A stretch of DNA of 39,000 nt from Sphingopyxis sp. (GCF_025869345.1 NZ_JAOZVW010000095.1:1-39000); one strand, 5' to 3'. Positions 9,351 through 18,818 are shown, counted from the stretch's first letter. Program-made: numbers and translations. Notes: generated by a model not told the origin, from the sequence alone.

Positions 9351-10982
9351 ATGATATTTGGCCGCGTCAAACCGCTCGACGCCATCCTGGCTACAGCCGA
9401 GAAAAAGGGGCTGCATCGCACCCTCGGCGCCTTCCAGCTCACCATGCTCGGCATCGGCGCCGTCATCGGCACCGGCATCTTCGTGCTGACGTCCGAAGCC
9501 GCGCAAAAGGCGGGCCCGGCGATGCTGCTGAGCTTCGTCGTCGCGGGCTTCGTCTGCGCGGTTGCGGCGCTCTGCTATTCCGAACTGGCGTCGATGGTGC
9601 CCGTCTCGGGCTCGGCCTATACCTACAGCTATGCCGTGGTCGGCGAAATCCTCGCCTGGATGGTCGGCTGGGCGCTGATCCTCGAATATGCGGTGGGCGC
9701 CAGCGCGGTCGCGGTCGGCTGGTCGAACCATGCGGTCGGGCTATTGAATTCGCTGGGGTGGCACATACCCGCGGCGATCAGCAACGCCGATGCGCTGATG
9801 GCGCATATGCAGCTCGCGCTCGGCGCGGCGCCCAGCGAGGATCTCGACAAGGCGCTCGCGGTCGGCGGCTGGATCAACGTTCCCGCGATCATCGTGATCG
9901 GCTTCGTGACCTGGCTGCTGGTGATCGGCACGACCGAAAGCGCGCGCGTCAACGCCGTGCTCGTGCTGATCAAGATCGCCGCGCTGACCGCCTTCATCGC
10001 GCTGACGCTGCCGGCCCTCAAATCGGACAATTTCAACCCGTTCATGCCGACCGGAATCGGCAATCCGCTCAGTTCCTCGGGGCTCGGCGTGCTCGGCGCC
10101 GCGGCCTCGATCTTCTTCGCCTATGTCGGCTTCGACGCCGTTTCGACCGCCGCCGAGGAAACCAAGAATCCGCAGCGCAACGTCCCGATCGGCCTGATCG
10201 GCTCGCTGGTGATCTGCACCATCTTCTATCTGCTCGTCGCATCGGGCGCGATCGGCGCGATCGGCGCGCAGCCGGTCGCCAACGCCGCCGGCCAGATATT
10301 GTCGCCGGGTTCGCCGGAGCTCGCGGGCCGCTGCGCAACGCTGGTCGCCAGCGGGTTCGTGGAGCCGCTCGTCTGCTCGAAGGAAGCGCTGGTCCATGTC
10401 CTCGAAGCGATCGACTGGCCGTTCGTCGGCCGGCTCGTCGGCCTTGCCGCCGTGCTCGCGCTGCCGTCGGTCGTGCTGATGATGATGTTCGGCCAGACCC
10501 GTATCTTCTTCACCATGGCGCGCGACGGCCTGCTGCCCGAAAAGCTCGCCTCGGTGCACAGCAAATATCGCACGCCGCACGTCGTCACCGTCGTGACCGG
10601 CGTCTGCGCCGCCTTCGCAGCGGCGGTGCTGCCGGTCGGCAAGCTCGCCGACTATTCCAATGCGGGCACCTTGTTCGCTTTCTTCATGGTCGCGATTTCG
10701 GTGATGGTGCTGCGCCGCACCGACCCGAATCGCCATCGGCCGTTCCGTACCCCGCTGGTCTTCGTCGTCGCACCGCTGGCGATCCTCGGCTGCGTCGTGC
10801 TCTATCTGTCGCTGCCGCTGACCGCGAAGCTGGTACTGCCGATCTGGGGCGCCATCGGCCTGCTCATCTATTTCGGCTACAGCCGTTCGCGCAGCCACGT
10901 CGGCCGCGGGCTGGTCGAGGTGCACGAGCTCGACTCCGACGCGCCGCCGCCGGCAGTGCCCCCGACGCCGTCGTTCGACTGA
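9351..10982 (+). CDS. APC-superfamily amino acid permease (cationic amino acid transporter type)
   Basis: A 543-residue polytopic inner-membrane protein with about 12-14 hydrophobic helices. The first helix holds the APC signature GIGAVIGTGIFV (residues 34-45), whose unwound glycine segment binds the amino acid backbone. ALCYSELASMVPVSGSAY follows, then EETKNPQRNVPIG after helix 6, which is typical of the CAT/YhdG branch. It probably imports amino acids by proton symport; the substrate is not readable from sequence. The ATG at 9351 has AAGGGG 6 bases upstream and is preferred over the TTG at 9348. The gene appears to be monocistronic and ends at the terminator at 11008. Confidence 0.9.
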   Translation: MIFGRVKPLDAILATAEKKGLHRTLGAFQLTMLGIGAVIGTGIFVLTSEAAQKAGPAMLLSFVVAGFVCAVAALCYSELASMVPVSGSAYTYSYAVVGEILAWMVGWALILEYAVGASAVAVGWSNHAVGLLNSLGWHIPAAISNADALMAHMQLALGAAPSEDLDKALAVGGWINVPAIIVIGFVTWLLVIGTTESARVNAVLVLIKIAALTAFIALTLPALKSDNFNPFMPTGIGNPLSSSGLGVLGAAASIFFAYVGFDAVSTAAEETKNPQRNVPIGLIGSLVICTIFYLLVASGAIGAIGAQPVANAAGQILSPGSPELAGRCATLVASGFVEPLVCSKEALVHVLEAIDWPFVGRLVGLAAVLALPSVVLMMMFGQTRIFFTMARDGLLPEKLASVHSKYRTPHVVTVVTGVCAAFAAAVLPVGKLADYSNAGTLFAFFMVAISVMVLRRTDPNRHRPFRTPLVFVVAPLAILGCVVLYLSLPLTAKLVLPIWGAIGLLIYFGYSRSRSHVGRGLVEVHELDSDAPPPAVPPTPSFD

Positions 10983-11007
10983 CGGCCGGGACCGTCAAAA
11001 AGGGGGG

Positions 11008-11034
11008 AAAGGGGGCTTCGGCCCCCTTTCTTTT
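11008..11034 (+). terminator. Rho-independent terminator of the permease gene
   Basis: A GC stem AAAGGGGGC / GCCCCCTTT closed by a TTCG tetraloop and followed by a T-rich tail, 26 bases after the permease stop codon. Confidence 0.9.
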
Positions 11035-11106
11035 GGCGGGCTCAGGACTGGCTTATTTCAGCATCCATGGCCCGGCACTCCCCAGCCAGCACGGCGTCCG
11101 TTATTT

Positions 11107-11253
11107 TTCGCACAAAGGCACAAAGCCACGAAGATGTCGCGCCAGCCGCGAAGCGGTTTTCCTTTGCGGCCGCGCGGCCAGCCGCGCCGTTGATGGAGGA
11201 ACGGGCCTGTCGGCCCGAGCCTTCTTCTTCGTGGCTTTGTGGCTTTGTGCGAA
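11107..11253. repeat. Type C inverted repeat, ~147 bp, octamer arms
   Basis: The 27-bp arms are tandem octamer-like units (cacaaagg, cacaaagc, cacgaag). The left arm starts TTCGCACAAAGGCACAAAG and the right arm ends with its complement, CTTTGTGGCTTTGTGCGAA. Arm identity is nearly complete. The ~90-bp centre contains smaller GC palindromes. It lies between two convergent genes (the permease and the MFS transporter). A second copy is at 24362. No gene is seen in the remaining bases of this 360-bp gap. Confidence 0.9.
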
Positions 11254-11342
11254 ACTAAAAAGCGCGGCGTTGAAGGACAACACCAGACCATGGCCCCTGA
11301 AACAGGCCCGTCGAAGGGTTCAGAGTGAATAAGTCCGAACCC

Positions 11343-12590
11343 TCAATAGGGTGTGCGCGGCGCGGTGCCGGGGCGGGTGAACAGCTTGCCGCGCTCGGCC
11401 CAGAGGACCAGCGCCAGCCCGACCACTCCCGAAATCAGAAAGGCGTAGGCGAGCGGCAGCGTCGATCCGTCATAGAGCTGGCCGATCGCCGCGCCCATCG
11501 CGGCGGCGAGCAAGGTCTTGCAAAAGCTCTGATAGGAGGAGGCGACCCCGGCCATATGGCCGAAATCCTCCATCGCGATCGACCCGAAATTGCTGCCGAT
11601 GAAGCCGATCAGCCCGACGTTGACCATCATCAGCAGGGTGAACATCCACAACGTCTCGGCGCCGCTCATCGCAACGGCGATCTGCGCGATCGACGTCGCC
11701 ATGAAGGCAAAGGTCGCGCTCTGCGACACGCGCCGCGCGCCGAAGCGCTCGACGATCGCGGCGTTCGAGAAATTGGCGATCGCGATCCCCGCCGCGACGC
11801 AGGCGAAGACCAGCGGGAACCAGCTCTGCGCCCCGAACACCTCGGCGATGATCTGCTCGCTGCTGTTGAGATAGCCGTAGAGCGCGCCCTGCATCATCGC
11901 CGACGCGATCATATAGCCCGCGGCGCGGCGATGCCGCGTCACCGTCGCCCAGCCCGCGATCATCGTCCGCGCGTCGAGCGGGCGGATGTCCTCGCGCGCC
12001 AGCGTTTCGGGCAGGCGGCGCAGCCACAGCAGCATGACGCAGCCCATCACCGCGAGGACGATGAAGATCGCGCGCCAGTTCGCAAAAGCGGTGATCCCCG
12101 CCCCCATGGTGGGCGCAATCGCGGGAACGATCATGAAGACGAGGAAGATCATCGACAGCCGCTTCGCCATCGCATCGCCCGAGAACAGGTCGCGGATCAC
12201 CGCGACGACGATCACGCCGAGCGCGGCGCTGATCAGCCCGTGCCCGAAGCGCAGCGCGAGCAGCATCGGAAAGCTCGTCGCGAGCCCGCAGCCGATCGAA
12301 AAGGCGACATAAGCGAACAGCGCCGGCACCAGCACGCCCTTGCGCCCGAAGCGGTCGGAGAGCGGGCCGTAGAAGAGCGACCCGGCACCGATGCCGAAAA
12401 GATAGGTCGAGATGACATATTGCCGGTCGTTGGCGACCGTGACCCCCAGCCCGTCGCCGATCGCGGGCAGCGCGGGCAGCATCGAATCGATGGCGAGCGC
12501 GTTCAGCGCCATGACCATCGCCATCATGAACACCATTTCGCGGCCGCCGGGCATATGGGACCGCTGCGGGGATTCGGTCATTTTGTGCAT
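11343..12590 (-). CDS. MFS transporter, Bcr/CflA drug-resistance type
   Basis: A 415-residue inner-membrane protein with about 12 helices, the usual size for drug:H+ antiporters of this branch. Helix 1 ends with DSMLPALP (residues 35-42), which corresponds to the D-x-x-LPALP signature of Bcr/CflA proteins. The loop after helix 2 carries the MFS motif A as GPLSDRFGRK (75-84). It is predicted to export small molecules; substrates are unknown and family names such as bicyclomycin resistance should not be over-read. I place the start at the ATG at 12590. A GTG at 12611 and an ATG at 12581 are also possible, and none has a strong ribosome-binding site. It stands alone, convergent with the permease. 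Confidence 0.9.
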   Translation of the reverse strand: MHKMTESPQRSHMPGGREMVFMMAMVMALNALAIDSMLPALPAIGDGLGVTVANDRQYVISTYLFGIGAGSLFYGPLSDRFGRKGVLVPALFAYVAFSIGCGLATSFPMLLALRFGHGLISAALGVIVVAVIRDLFSGDAMAKRLSMIFLVFMIVPAIAPTMGAGITAFANWRAIFIVLAVMGCVMLLWLRRLPETLAREDIRPLDARTMIAGWATVTRHRRAAGYMIASAMMQGALYGYLNSSEQIIAEVFGAQSWFPLVFACVAAGIAIANFSNAAIVERFGARRVSQSATFAFMATSIAQIAVAMSGAETLWMFTLLMMVNVGLIGFIGSNFGSIAMEDFGHMAGVASSYQSFCKTLLAAAMGAAIGQLYDGSTLPLAYAFLISGVVGLALVLWAERGKLFTRPGTAPRTPY

Positions 12591-12732
12591 TGCGGCGGCC
12601 CTATGCGCCACCGCGCCCGCTTTGGATAGCCCCGGGAGGCCGAAAAGCTATGCAGGGGAGGCGGATAGGGTGTTTTCACGATAGCCACCGGCGGGTTTTG
12701 ACCGGAAGGCGACATTCCGCATCTCATAATTT

Positions 12733-12811
12733 CGTCATTCCCGCGAAAGCGGGAACCCAGAGCGTGCGTCGGCTGACCCCACACTGGGTTCCCGCTTTCG
12801 CGGGAATGACG
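12733..12811. repeat. Type A palindromic repeat, 79 bp (CCCGCGAAAGCGGG variant)
   Basis: A perfect inverted repeat with 28-bp arms. It begins CGTCATTCCCGCGAAAGCGG and ends GCGGGAATGACG. It lies in the 325-bp gap upstream of the MFS gene and downstream of the small gene at 12916. Apart from this and the terminator at 12862, nothing else was recognised in the gap. Confidence 0.95.
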
Positions 12812-12861
12812 ATGAAGGGGGCAAGCCGCCATCGGCATAAGCCCGCGCGATATGCGCCCAC

Positions 12862-12892
12862 GAAAAAGGCCGCCCCCTTGCGAGAGCGGCCC
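12862..12892 (-). terminator. Rho-independent terminator after the 12916 gene
   Basis: Read on the minus strand, the stem GGCCGC / GCGGCC has an 11-base loop and is followed directly by five T. It starts 24 bases after the stop codon of the small gene. Confidence 0.85.
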
Positions 12893-12915
12893 TTTCCATT
12901 CCGAAACCCGAAAAA

Positions 12916-13218
12916 TCAGGCCTGGCGCGTGCCGGTCATCGCCATCGAGCCGAACGGGCCGGCCTTGATCGTGCCGGTCAGCGTGTCGCCGTCGATCGTC
13001 GCTTCGGCCTCCAGCGTCATCGGCATCGGCACCTTCATGTTCATGGTCCAGGTCAGCTTGTTGCCGTCGACCTTGCCATTCTCGACATCGAGCGCCCCCA
13101 TCGCCCCGGCGTTCTGGCCGGTGAAGCTGCCGCCGTCGCTCTTCACGGTGAAGACCGATTTCTGGTCCCCCATCGGCGACTTGGTGACGCAATCATAATT
13201 GCCGTCGACTCCAGACAT
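12916..13218 (-). CDS. Small conserved protein, predicted beta-rich, function unknown
   Basis: A 100-residue protein without signal peptide or membrane segment. It has a regular pattern of short beta strands separated by G/D turns, with the blocks SPMGDQKSVFTV, GGSFTGQ, ENGKVDGNKLTW and DGDTLTGTIKAGPFGS. This looks like a small beta-barrel or sandwich. I have seen similar short proteins in sphingomonads, but I cannot assign a family or function. A strong AGGAGAGG lies 5 bases before the ATG. It begins 24 bases after the M16 peptidase stop and ends at a clear terminator, so it is probably the last gene of that operon. Confidence 0.82.
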   Translation of the reverse strand: MSGVDGNYDCVTKSPMGDQKSVFTVKSDGGSFTGQNAGAMGALDVENGKVDGNKLTWTMNMKVPMPMTLEAEATIDGDTLTGTIKAGPFGSMAMTGTRQA

Positions 13219-13242
13219 AAACCTCTCCTACTGAAACCAATG

Positions 13243-16125
13243 TTAGTTAGCGGGTTTCGCTATTTCCACCGGCAGGCCCAGTCCGTCAAGCTGCGGTTTC
13301 ACCACCGCGGCATCGCCGACCACGACATAGACGAGATCGCCGGTGCTGAGCGCCTTCCGCGCCGCGGCATCGACCTCGGCGGTCGTCATCGCCTCATAGG
13401 TCGCGGGCAGCGTCTCGTAATAATTGTCGGGGCGGCCGAACTTGACGATCTGGCGCATCCCGCCGAGGACATCGCCCGACGTCTCGAAGCTGCCCGGCAG
13501 TTCGCGGACGCTGCCGTTCACCGTCCGCTCCAGCTCTTCCTTGGTGACGCCCTTGTCGCCGAGGAATTCGGTGAGATCGGTCTGAAACGCCTTGATCGAA
13601 TCGCCGGTGCGGTCGGCCTGGACCGGCGCCGAGACGATCCAGCTCACCCGGTCCTGGTCGGAGGTGATGCGCGAGCGCACACCATAGGACCAGCCCTTGG
13701 TCTCGCGCAGGTCCATGTTGAAGCGCGACAGGAAATCGCCGCCGAAGATGTCGTTCGCCGACCGCAGCACTTCGAGTTTGTCGCCGCCCTTCGCGCCCAG
13801 CACCTTGCCGGCGAGGATCACCGACTGCGGCGATTTCGGCCGGTCGACGAGCAGGATGCGCGGCTGCGGCTTTGGAATCGCGATCTCGAAATGCTTTTCG
13901 GGCTTGGCGCCCGCGGGCGCCTTCCAGTCGCCGAAGGCGGTATCGAGCGCCCTGGTGATCTCCTTCAGCGTCGTGTCGCCGACGACGAAGATACGCGCAT
14001 TGTCGGGGCGGACCCATGCGTCGTGGAACGCCGCGAGCTGATCGCGCGTCGCCGCGGTCACCGCCGCGGCATCGCCCAGGCCCGACGGCGGGATGCCATA
14101 GGGATGATCGGCGCCATAAAGCACCGGCATCAGCACGCGGCCGGCGATCGCATTGGGGTTGTTGAGTTCGGCCTTCAGCCGGTTGAGCTGCTGCGCGCGC
14201 ACGCGCTCGAGCTCCTTCGCCTCGAAGGCGGGGTTGCGGATATAGTCGGCGAGCAGGCCGAGCGACGGCGTCAGATTCGGCTTCAGCGCGAACAGGCTGA
14301 ACACCGTATCATCGGCGCTCGCCGATCCGTCGATCTGCGCGCCGAGGCGCTCCTTGGCTTCGGCGAAGGCGATCGAATCCTTGCTTGTCGTGCCCTCGTC
14401 CATCAGGCTGAGCATCAGCGACTGGGTGCCGAGCGCATTGTGCGGATCGGCGGCATAGCCCGCGTCGAAGCTGACCGCGACCTGCACCGTCGGCACCGTC
14501 GTGCGGCGCGCGAAGACGACTTCGATGCCGTTCCGGAGCTTCGCCCGCTCGATCGCCGGGAAATCGAGCGCCTTCAGATCGGCGACCGCCGGCATCTGCG
14601 ACCGGTCGGCGATCGAGGTCGCGCCCACGGCGCTGCTGTCGGGGCCGACATCGCCTAGCGCCGCGTTCCAGTAACGGTCGGGCGCGACGCCGATGGCTTT
14701 CGCGTCGGTCACCGCGCCGCCGCGGTTCTCGCCCCCCTCGGTGCGCTCGCCCGGCGTGTAGGTCAGCGAAAAGACCGGGCGCGACATCCATTTGTTGGCG
14801 ACCGCCTTCACCTGCTCGGGGGTCGCTTTGGCGAGCCGATCGAGCTCGGTCTTGTAATAGGCCGGATCGTTCGAATAGAGCGCGCCCTCGGCCAGCGTCA
14901 CCGCCTTGCCGCCGAAGCCCCCGACCGATTCGAGCCCCGCGATCGTGCCGCCGAGATAGCTCGCCGCCGCGCGCTGCAACTCGTCGGCGGTCGGGCCGGT
15001 CGCCAGAAAGTCGGCAATCTGGGCGTCGAGCTTGTCGGCGACGACCTTCGGATCGACCCCCGGCTTCACATCGGCCTGAACGATCAGGAACCCTGCATCC
15101 TCCAGCGTCTGCGTGCCCGCGGCGACGCTGACCGCGACCGGGTCCTTGCGCACCATCGCATTGTCGAGCCGCGACGAGGACAGCCCGCCGAGCACCGTGG
15201 CCGCCATCTGCAGCGCCACCGCATCGGCGTCGTTGAGCCCCGGGATCGCCCACATGCGATAGATGCGCGTCGTCGGGATCAGATCCTTGACCTCTTTCGC
15301 GAGCGGCGCGGGCAGCGTCGGGACCGAGGTTTCGGGCGCCTTCACCTGCGGCCCGCGCGGAATGTCGCCGAACCATTCGGTCACCTTCGTCTTGGCGGTC
15401 GCCAGGTCGACGTCGCCGGCGAGCACGAGCACCGCGTTGTTCGGGCCGTAATTGTCGGTGAACCACTTCTTCACGTCGGCGAGGCTCGCCGTGTTGAGGT
15501 CGGTCATCGAGCCGATCGTGCTGTGGTGATAGGGATGCCCCTTGGGGAAGAGATTCTCGAAAATCTCGTAGCGCAGCAGGCCATAGGGATTATTGTCGCC
15601 CTGGCGCTTTTCGTTCTGGACGACGCCGCGCTGGTTATCGAGCTTTTCCTGCGTGATGCCGCCGAGCAGATGCCCCATGCGGTCGCTTTCGAGGAACAAG
15701 GCGCGGTCGAGCGCACCGGTCGGCACCGTCTCGAAATAATTGGTGCGGTCGACATTGGTCGTGCCGTTGAAATCGGTCGCGCCGACCTGTTGCAGCGGCT
15801 CGAAGAAATCGCCGGGCGCATTTTCGGACCCGTTGAACATCAGATGCTCGAAGAGGTGCGCGAAGCCCGTCTTGCCCGCGGGCTCATTCTTCGATCCGAC
15901 ACGATACCAGACCGACACCGCGACGACCGGCGCCTTGTGATCCTCGTGAACGATGACGCGCAGGCCGTTGTCGAGCGTGAAGCTCTGATAGGGGATATCG
16001 ACCGCCTTCACGAGTTCGGCGATCGGGGCGGGCTTCGCCTCCTTCGCCTTGGCGAGCGCCGGACCGGCGGCGACGAGCGAGGTCGACAGGGCAAGGGCGA
16101 TGGCGAATCGATGAAAACGGGGCAT
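13243..16125 (-). CDS. M16 family zinc metallopeptidase, two-domain, exported
   Basis: A 960-residue protein with a signal peptide (hydrophobic residues ~7-23, likely cleaved after PALA at ~25). The first M16 domain has the inverted zinc motif H90-LFE93-H94 and the distal ligand glutamate E172 in VVQNEKR, at the spacing seen in pitrilysin-like enzymes. The second half (from ~residue 510) is a homologous but catalytically degenerate M16 domain that lacks HxxEH. It keeps the RETKGWSYGVRS segment that closes the chamber. Such proteins degrade peptides and small unfolded proteins in the periplasm. It lies 99 bp downstream of the acylase gene on the same strand, so it may be co-transcribed with it and with the small gene at 12916. 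Confidence 0.94.
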   Translation of the reverse strand: MPRFHRFAIALALSTSLVAAGPALAKAKEAKPAPIAELVKAVDIPYQSFTLDNGLRVIVHEDHKAPVVAVSVWYRVGSKNEPAGKTGFAHLFEHLMFNGSENAPGDFFEPLQQVGATDFNGTTNVDRTNYFETVPTGALDRALFLESDRMGHLLGGITQEKLDNQRGVVQNEKRQGDNNPYGLLRYEIFENLFPKGHPYHHSTIGSMTDLNTASLADVKKWFTDNYGPNNAVLVLAGDVDLATAKTKVTEWFGDIPRGPQVKAPETSVPTLPAPLAKEVKDLIPTTRIYRMWAIPGLNDADAVALQMAATVLGGLSSSRLDNAMVRKDPVAVSVAAGTQTLEDAGFLIVQADVKPGVDPKVVADKLDAQIADFLATGPTADELQRAAASYLGGTIAGLESVGGFGGKAVTLAEGALYSNDPAYYKTELDRLAKATPEQVKAVANKWMSRPVFSLTYTPGERTEGGENRGGAVTDAKAIGVAPDRYWNAALGDVGPDSSAVGATSIADRSQMPAVADLKALDFPAIERAKLRNGIEVVFARRTTVPTVQVAVSFDAGYAADPHNALGTQSLMLSLMDEGTTSKDSIAFAEAKERLGAQIDGSASADDTVFSLFALKPNLTPSLGLLADYIRNPAFEAKELERVRAQQLNRLKAELNNPNAIAGRVLMPVLYGADHPYGIPPSGLGDAAAVTAATRDQLAAFHDAWVRPDNARIFVVGDTTLKEITRALDTAFGDWKAPAGAKPEKHFEIAIPKPQPRILLVDRPKSPQSVILAGKVLGAKGGDKLEVLRSANDIFGGDFLSRFNMDLRETKGWSYGVRSRITSDQDRVSWIVSAPVQADRTGDSIKAFQTDLTEFLGDKGVTKEELERTVNGSVRELPGSFETSGDVLGGMRQIVKFGRPDNYYETLPATYEAMTTAEVDAAARKALSTGDLVYVVVGDAAVVKPQLDGLGLPVEIAKPAN

Positions 16126-16224
16126 GAACTTCCTCTCGGATGGCGAGCGCAGGCGCGGACGGCTTGCTAACGACCCGTGCCGAACGGCACTGTATCAGCG
16201 GTTTAGGACAGTCCTCCGCCGCAT

Positions 16225-18381
16225 TCAAGGCCGATAGAAGCGCGCGCCGCTGGCCCTGAGCGCCGCCGGATCGAACAGCACCGGCTTCAACCGGTGCGCG
16301 ACGAACAGAGGCGCCTGGTCGTTGTAATGCGGGCTGTCGGGCCGCGTCGTCGCAGCGCCGAAGGGCTGGATCGATTCCGAATGCACCTGCCCCGCCTTGT
16401 CCCAGGTCACGAACATGATGAAGCTGTCGCCGTGGCGGACCTTGAGCCGCCCGTCGGGCTCGACATCCCACAGGGTCGAAGCGCGCACCGTATCGTTGCC
16501 GCCGTCGAGCGGCAGGTCGACGCGGTGGGCGCCCTCGCCGTGACGCAGCCGCAGCACGGTCCCGAGCTTCGGGTCGAGCCCGGCGAAATATTGCTGCAGA
16601 TGATTCACCGTCGCGCTCAGCACCTGGCGCGGGTCGGGGTCGGCCTTGCGCTGATAATGGCTGCCGTTCGCGGGGCGCAGCACCATCAGCGCCAGCGCAT
16701 CGCCCTTGCCCTTGCCGTCGAGTTTCCAGTCCCATTTGCGCAGCAGGTCCTGCGCCTCGGCCAGCGCCGGGTCGCCCCTGGTATCGAGCGCGAGCAGCCG
16801 GTCGATCCACGCCTTGGCATAGCCGGTCTTCGCATAGGTGGTGTCATATTTGATCGCCTTCAGCCGCGCCTCGTCGATCTGCCCCGACGCCTCGAACAGC
16901 TCGATCAGCCGCGTCGCGCGGTTGGTCATGTCATCCTCGATGCCGAGCAAGGGCGAAAAGGCCGCGGGGTCGAGCTCGTCACCCGGCCCCGCCGCGACCC
17001 ATGGCGTGTTGTTCGCGTTCATCACATAGCCCGAGCGCGGATTGACCAGCGCCGGCACTCGGTCAAACGGCAGCGTCTTCGTCCACACATCGGCCGAAGT
17101 GTCGCCCGGCAGGACGCCGCGCCAGTTGAAGCCCGCGGGCCGGTCGGGGAACATCGCGTTATAGAACATCCCGATATTGCCCTTGGCATCGGCATAGATG
17201 AAATTCGTCGCGGGCACCCCCTGCCCGGCCATCGCCGCGCGCCATTCGGCGAAATTGCGCGCCTTGTTGAGCCGGTAATATTGGGTGACCATCTTCGCCT
17301 GGTCCATGCCCGCGTAACGGATGGCAAAGGCGCCCTTGGCATTTTTGATCACCGGCCCTTGGACCGCGCGATAGATGGTGCGCGGCACCGGGATCACGAA
17401 CGGCCCATATTTGACGCGCAGCCAGATGCGCTTTTCCTCGAGCGGCCGCCACTGGCCATCGAAGCGGTAATTCTTGCCGCTCTCGTCGAGCACCAGCTTG
17501 TAGATGTCGATCAGGTCGGGCCGGTTCACCGTGTTGGTCCAGCCGAGATATTTATTGTGGCCGAGGAAGGGGTAAGGCGAGCCGGGGAAATTCGCCCCCG
17601 CGAAATCCCATCCCTCGCCCGAATGCACGACCAGCTCGTACCAGGCGACGCCGCCGGTCCACGGCTGGTGCGAGTTGGAGACGAGCCGCGTCGCGCCGTC
17701 GGTCGAACGCGATGGCGCGACCGCGAAACCGTTCGACCCGTTGGCTTCGGGATCGCGCCCGACCGGGGTCAGTTCACGCGGCACCAGCTTGCCCTTGGCG
17801 TCGAGCGACGGTCCGCCCTCGCGCCCCAGCACCTTGTCCTCGGTCAGCCCGCCGAGCACCGAATCGAGCCCGAAGAAGAAGGGCGAGCGCAGCACGAAGC
17901 CCGCGACGACATCCTCGCCGGTCACCGGGAAAAGCCCCGACAGTCGCACCTCGCCCGGATGCTTGTCGGCATAATGGTTGAGCCCCGCCGCATAGGCGGT
18001 GAAGAGGTTCCGGACATCTGCGGGAAGCTGCGGCCAGTCGCGCGCGGTCGTCGCGCGAACGCCGAGCAGCGCCTCGGCATAGTCGACCTTCGCGCCATCC
18101 GCGCCGAGCATCGCCCCCGCCCGCCCGCGCGTCATCGCGAGCACTTCCTGCAGGGTCGAAAAATCATCCTCGGCATGGGCATAAGCGACGCCATAGGCGA
18201 CGTCGGCGTCGGTGCGCCCAAAGATATGCGGCACCCCGAATTTGTCGCGCGCGATCTGCACATCGGCGGGCTTGAAAGCCGGCGCGGCGGGCGATTCAGC
18301 GGTCAGCGGTTCCCATATTGCGAGGCCGGTCAGGATGGCGGCGATCAGCAGGACCAGTCCCAGCAAGGCCCGTCGCAGCAT
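16225..18381 (-). CDS. Penicillin acylase family Ntn-hydrolase (possible N-acyl amide / AHL acylase)
   Basis: A 718-residue precursor. An N-terminal hydrophobic segment (residues ~5-23) targets it to the periplasm. The alpha subunit region starts with RDKFGVPHIFG (~45-55). The autocatalytic cleavage site is inside EANGSNGFAV, making S216 the N-terminal nucleophile of the beta subunit. NSHQPW and the later GHNKYLGWTNTVN block are standard for the family. Members cleave amide bonds of penicillins, acyl-homoserine lactones or related compounds; the substrate here cannot be decided. I chose the ATG at 18381 because GGAAGGAAG lies just upstream. An upstream in-frame extension to 18624 runs through repeat DNA and is not part of the gene. 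Confidence 0.93.
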   Translation of the reverse strand: MLRRALLGLVLLIAAILTGLAIWEPLTAESPAAPAFKPADVQIARDKFGVPHIFGRTDADVAYGVAYAHAEDDFSTLQEVLAMTRGRAGAMLGADGAKVDYAEALLGVRATTARDWPQLPADVRNLFTAYAAGLNHYADKHPGEVRLSGLFPVTGEDVVAGFVLRSPFFFGLDSVLGGLTEDKVLGREGGPSLDAKGKLVPRELTPVGRDPEANGSNGFAVAPSRSTDGATRLVSNSHQPWTGGVAWYELVVHSGEGWDFAGANFPGSPYPFLGHNKYLGWTNTVNRPDLIDIYKLVLDESGKNYRFDGQWRPLEEKRIWLRVKYGPFVIPVPRTIYRAVQGPVIKNAKGAFAIRYAGMDQAKMVTQYYRLNKARNFAEWRAAMAGQGVPATNFIYADAKGNIGMFYNAMFPDRPAGFNWRGVLPGDTSADVWTKTLPFDRVPALVNPRSGYVMNANNTPWVAAGPGDELDPAAFSPLLGIEDDMTNRATRLIELFEASGQIDEARLKAIKYDTTYAKTGYAKAWIDRLLALDTRGDPALAEAQDLLRKWDWKLDGKGKGDALALMVLRPANGSHYQRKADPDPRQVLSATVNHLQQYFAGLDPKLGTVLRLRHGEGAHRVDLPLDGGNDTVRASTLWDVEPDGRLKVRHGDSFIMFVTWDKAGQVHSESIQPFGAATTRPDSPHYNDQAPLFVAHRLKPVLFDPAALRASGARFYRP

Positions 18382-18454
18382 ATCGTCTTCCTTCCGTTCC
18401 TTCGGTCGCGCCTGTGTGGCGAGCCTGCGGGCGGAAGGCAAGCGGGGGAATCGG

Positions 18455-18804
18455 TTCACGCGGAGGCGCGGAGACGCGGAGAAGGAAAAGAGTGAGATTC
18501 GCGCAGAGACCGCAGAGGAAAGAAGAGGAAGTGGCCCCATCCTTTCGAGAGCGCACAGTCGTGATCGACATAGCCAGGATTCGTCATTGCGAGCGAAGCG
18601 AAGCAATCCAGAGCGGCTTGTCACACTCTGGATTGCTTCGCTTCGCTCGCAATGACACGCTAAAGATCATCATGCTTCGACAAAAGCCATCGGACAGCAA
18701 TCATATGGTTTCCTCTGCGCTCTCTGCGAACTCTGCGCGAATTCTCTCCAACGCCGCCGCTCGCTATAGCTCCTATTCTCCGCGCCTCCGCGTCTCCGCG
18801 TGAA
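18455..18804. repeat. Type B inverted repeat, 350 bp, enclosing a type A palindrome
   Basis: The outermost arms are octamer repeats: TTCACGCGGAGGCGCGGAGA on the left and the complement of TTCACGCGGAGACGCGGAGG on the right. Further in is a second arm pair built on 9-base cgcagag units: ATTCGCGCAGAGACCGCAG at ~18494, with a complement at ~18712-18754 that has one extra unit. The centre holds the type A palindrome at 18582-18657. The whole element fills most of the gap between the divergent acylase and clpB genes and ends 15 bases before the clpB promoter. Confidence 0.88.
18582..18657. repeat. Type A palindromic repeat, 76 bp (GCGAAGC variant), nested
   Basis: Near-perfect inverted repeat that begins CGTCATTGCGAGCGAAGCG and ends CGCTCGCAATGAC. 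It is almost identical, loop included, to 6997-7072. It lies inside the type B element 18455-18804. Confidence 0.93.
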
Positions 18805-18818
18805 TCTTCAAAACCACC

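Noticed and set aside
11325..12629. 434-codon open frame on the plus strand
   Set aside because: Antisense to the MFS gene; charged low-complexity translation, while the opposite strand encodes a proper membrane protein.
16177..16190. Small hairpin GTGCCG-AA-CGGCAC between the acylase and M16 genes
   Set aside because: Two-base loop, no T-run, and the genes look co-oriented and possibly co-transcribed; not a credible terminator.
16294..18495. 733-codon open frame on the plus strand
   Set aside because: Antisense shadow of the acylase gene, Arg/His-rich with no recognisable fold.
18382..18624. N-terminal extension of the acylase gene
   Set aside because: It runs through the type A and B repeats. 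The ATG at 18381 has a strong ribosome-binding site and begins the signal anchor.
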